Positions 62,378 through 64,000 of a stretch of DNA of 64,000 nt are shown here, in pieces (position 1 is the stretch's first letter; each line of letters begins with the position of its first letter). Made by a program: the position numbers and the translations under genes. This stretch comes from Thioclava electrotropha (GTDB lineage: Bacteria; Pseudomonadota; Alphaproteobacteria; Rhodobacterales; Rhodobacteraceae): contig NZ_CP053562.1 in assembly GCF_002085925.2 (NCBI RefSeq), positions 1,282,001 to 1,346,000 on the forward strand. The letters are read 5' to 3'. The notes below the pieces were generated by a model, which did no database searches, was not told the origin of the DNA, and saw nothing but the letters and a program-made list of their open reading frames with translations.

Positions 62378-63289
62378 TCAGGTCAGAACTTGGTTCTTGA
62401 TTCGCCAATCCGGCGCGCCGAAGCCTTCGGGCCACGGGTAAACCTCGCGCTGGTTGAAGTAACTGACACCGACGAGGCTCGGATAGTCCGGCAATTCCTG
62501 ACGCACCCGGTCGCGCCACATCGAGACATAGGACTGGTTGCCGACATAGCCGAGCTCGGCCACCGCAACCGGTTTGCCATAGGTGGCAGCCCGCGCGTAG
62601 CGGGGCGCGAAGATGTCGTCGAAGGTCTGATCGCGGCCGAACTTGGCCTGGTCCCAAGCCTGCAGCCCGAAGACGGTGAGGCCCACGATGTCGGCGTAAT
62701 CGTCACCCGGGTAATAGTCGCCCATGTTCTCGTCGCCCAGCGGCGACCACATCAGGTTGATCTTCGGCGCCCGGTCGCGGGCGACATCGGTCATCCGGCG
62801 ATAGGCCGCGATGTAGTCGTCGGGGTTCCAGTCCGACCAGATGAACTGGCCGGATTTATCGTCCATCTCATGGGCGAAGCGCAGCGTGACCGGGCTTTGC
62901 AGCGTCGCCAGCACATCGGCCACCGCGATCATGTTGGCGTCGTATTCGCCCCGCTCGATGCCGCGGCGCAGATATTGCGCGGTGTTGCGCTCCGAGCGCG
63001 ACCATGTCCACGGTTCCAGTGTCACCAGAAGCGCGCGGTTTCGTTCGAGCGCGTAGCTGTCGGCATCGTTCAGCGAGGGAAGGAAAACGTCCTCCCAGGG
63101 CAGGAACAGGTGCTCGATCACCACGCCTGAAAGATCCGCAAAGTCACCATCGGGATCATAGACCCCGAACGGCAAGGAGCCGGGCGGCACGCTGACATCC
63201 GCAGCGAACGCCGGCCGCGCCGATACTGTCAGTCCCAACGCCGCGGCTCCGGCCATCATCTCGCGACGGGTCATCAAATCATTAGCCAT
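62378..63289 (-). CDS. GH26-like glycoside hydrolase with Tat-type signal
   Basis: A 303-residue exported protein. The start at 63289 is chosen because AGGAGG lies directly upstream on the minus strand; the frame stays open to 63544 but those codons overlap the upstream gene. The N-terminus has a twin-arginine motif in MTRREMMAG followed by a hydrophobic stretch and ARPAFA-AD cleavage. The catalytic core resembles GH26 beta-mannanase-like enzymes: LRFAHEMD carries the acid/base Glu, and VAVAELGYVG the likely nucleophile Glu. It lies 32 bases downstream of a GT2 synthase gene and is presumably the hydrolase partner of an exopolysaccharide made by it. The substrate is unknown. Confidence 0.8.
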   Translation of the reverse strand: MANDLMTRREMMAGAAALGLTVSARPAFAADVSVPPGSLPFGVYDPDGDFADLSGVVIEHLFLPWEDVFLPSLNDADSYALERNRALLVTLEPWTWSRSERNTAQYLRRGIERGEYDANMIAVADVLATLQSPVTLRFAHEMDDKSGQFIWSDWNPDDYIAAYRRMTDVARDRAPKINLMWSPLGDENMGDYYPGDDYADIVGLTVFGLQAWDQAKFGRDQTFDDIFAPRYARAATYGKPVAVAELGYVGNQSYVSMWRDRVRQELPDYPSLVGVSYFNQREVYPWPEGFGAPDWRIKNQVLT

Positions 63290-63321
63290 GTCAGTCTCCT
63301 CCTTTTCAGTGCGCAGCCCCG

Positions 63322-64000
63322 TCACTTCCAGCTCGGTTTGACGTGGAACTTCGCTTGTCCCGGAGCGCCCATGCCAGCCCCCGAGACGATGTATTCGACC
63401 TTTGCGAGCTGAACCGATTTCAGCCCGATCATGAGCGCGTAGACGCTTTCGCCGCCGCGGAGCCAAAGGGCTCCGAAACTGAGCGAGACGATGACGCTCA
63501 GCGTGCCCATCTGAACCGCCATGTCGCGCGGCCAGCCGCGCCAATCGATCTGAACGCGGCGCGCGCGCGCGCCGAAGATCACACTCAGCAAGACGAAATA
63601 GAACGCGGCGTTGAACATGGAGAGGAGGTAAAACCCGCGCGCCTCGATGACGTTGTCCACCAGAAGAACCGGCAGCAAGGCCCCCAGGGCCAGTCCACCG
63701 TAAACGGCGATGATCCGCTCGGGTAGCATCGTCGAGGCCGCTTCGCCTTTCGGCGTGATCCGGAAATCGACGAACTTGCCCGACAGCCGGTCATAGACGG
63801 CCATCACGCATCCCCAGAGCACCCAAGGCCATTGCATCATCACGAAGAGTGCTTTCTCCCACGCGATGATCTTGGCGTCGTGCGGACGGAAGAACTGATC
63901 GCGCCGCAGCATGAAGGCGAATATCAGCGTCACCGTGCCTGCGGGCAGCACATGTCCGATAAAGGCGGGATAGGTCACGTCGGCAAAGCGCATGTCGAAG
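63322..64000 (-). CDS. Cellulose-synthase-like GT2 glycosyltransferase, 5' partial
   Basis: The C-terminal part (at least 225 residues) of a processive membrane glycosyltransferase. The frame is open to the window edge; the ATG at 63993 is internal. Several membrane helices (FIGHVLPAGTVTLIFAFMLR, WPWVLWGCVMAVYD, LALGALLPVLLV, FYFVLLSVIFGA) and the segment GKFVDFRITPKGEA match the region after the catalytic domain in BcsA-type synthases, where a FxVTxKG motif follows the last channel helices. The D,D,D,QxxRW catalytic motifs would lie outside the window. It is followed by the GH26-like hydrolase, forming a putative exopolysaccharide operon. Confidence 0.75.
   Translation of the reverse strand, partial: FDMRFADVTYPAFIGHVLPAGTVTLIFAFMLRRDQFFRPHDAKIIAWEKALFVMMQWPWVLWGCVMAVYDRLSGKFVDFRITPKGEAASTMLPERIIAVYGGLALGALLPVLLVDNVIEARGFYLLSMFNAAFYFVLLSVIFGARARRVQIDWRGWPRDMAVQMGTLSVIVSLSFGALWLRGGESVYALMIGLKSVQLAKVEYIVSGAGMGAPGQAKFHVKPSWK

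Noticed and set aside
62247..62441. Plus-strand 64-codon open frame
   Set aside because: It runs into the GH26-like gene on the opposite strand and shows no family features or ribosome site.

Overview
This is a GC-rich, densely coded alphaproteobacterial chromosome segment. It is most consistent with Rhodobacterales (Rhodobacteraceae), based on the gene families, a LexA box of the GAAC-N7-GAAC type, an imuB-dnaE2 mutasome and a membrane-anchored short cytochrome c. I cannot name the genus from sequence alone.

Left part (1-15181): housekeeping and metabolic genes. These are the 3' part of nudC, an SRPBCC-family protein, a convergent pheA (prephenate dehydratase), and a divergent membrane-anchored cytochrome c that ends in a clear terminator. 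Next comes a tightly overlapping yejA-yejB-yejE-yejF peptide/microcin C-type ABC importer. A family 4 glycosyltransferase is coupled to its end and appears to carry a one-base deletion near its 3' end. A SOS-controlled imuB-dnaE2 pair follows, with no imuA beside it.

Central part (15182-54818): an AT-rich 283-base intergenic region leads into one uninterrupted reading frame of 13,117 codons, about 61% of the window. The protein starts with a leader carrying a LEPR-x-LL-type motif (LEPRLLLSADP). Two metzincin-type zinc-site modules follow, then about 18 copies of a beta-rich repeat, Ig-like repeats, long unassigned beta-rich stretches, RTX-like glycine/aspartate repeats, Calx-beta-like modules, a repeated ~80-residue module, two jelly-roll/LamG-like modules, a proprotein-convertase P-domain, a third metzincin-like site and a disordered tail. 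I saw no cysteine when reading the translation. Everything points to an exported giant surface or extracellular protein.

Right of it (54980-61779): four closely packed genes look like its dedicated handling machinery. They are (1) a GAF-domain protein fused through a membrane segment to an HlyD-type adaptor, (2) a PqqD-like domain fused to an intramembrane site-2-protease-like core and a second HlyD-type domain, (3) a shortened SecA-like ATPase, and (4) a small periplasmic adaptor with a signal peptide. There is no ABC exporter and no TolC-like gene in the window. I propose that giant protein plus these four genes form a SecA-paralogue-driven export and processing system distinct from a classical type I system. 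The composition is read from the sequence; the joint function is inference.

Right end (61834-64000, minus strand): a small secreted protein with a conserved-looking C-terminus, a Tat-signal GH26-like glycoside hydrolase, and the C-terminal membrane part of a cellulose-synthase-like GT2 glycosyltransferase that runs off the window. The last two look like an exopolysaccharide unit.
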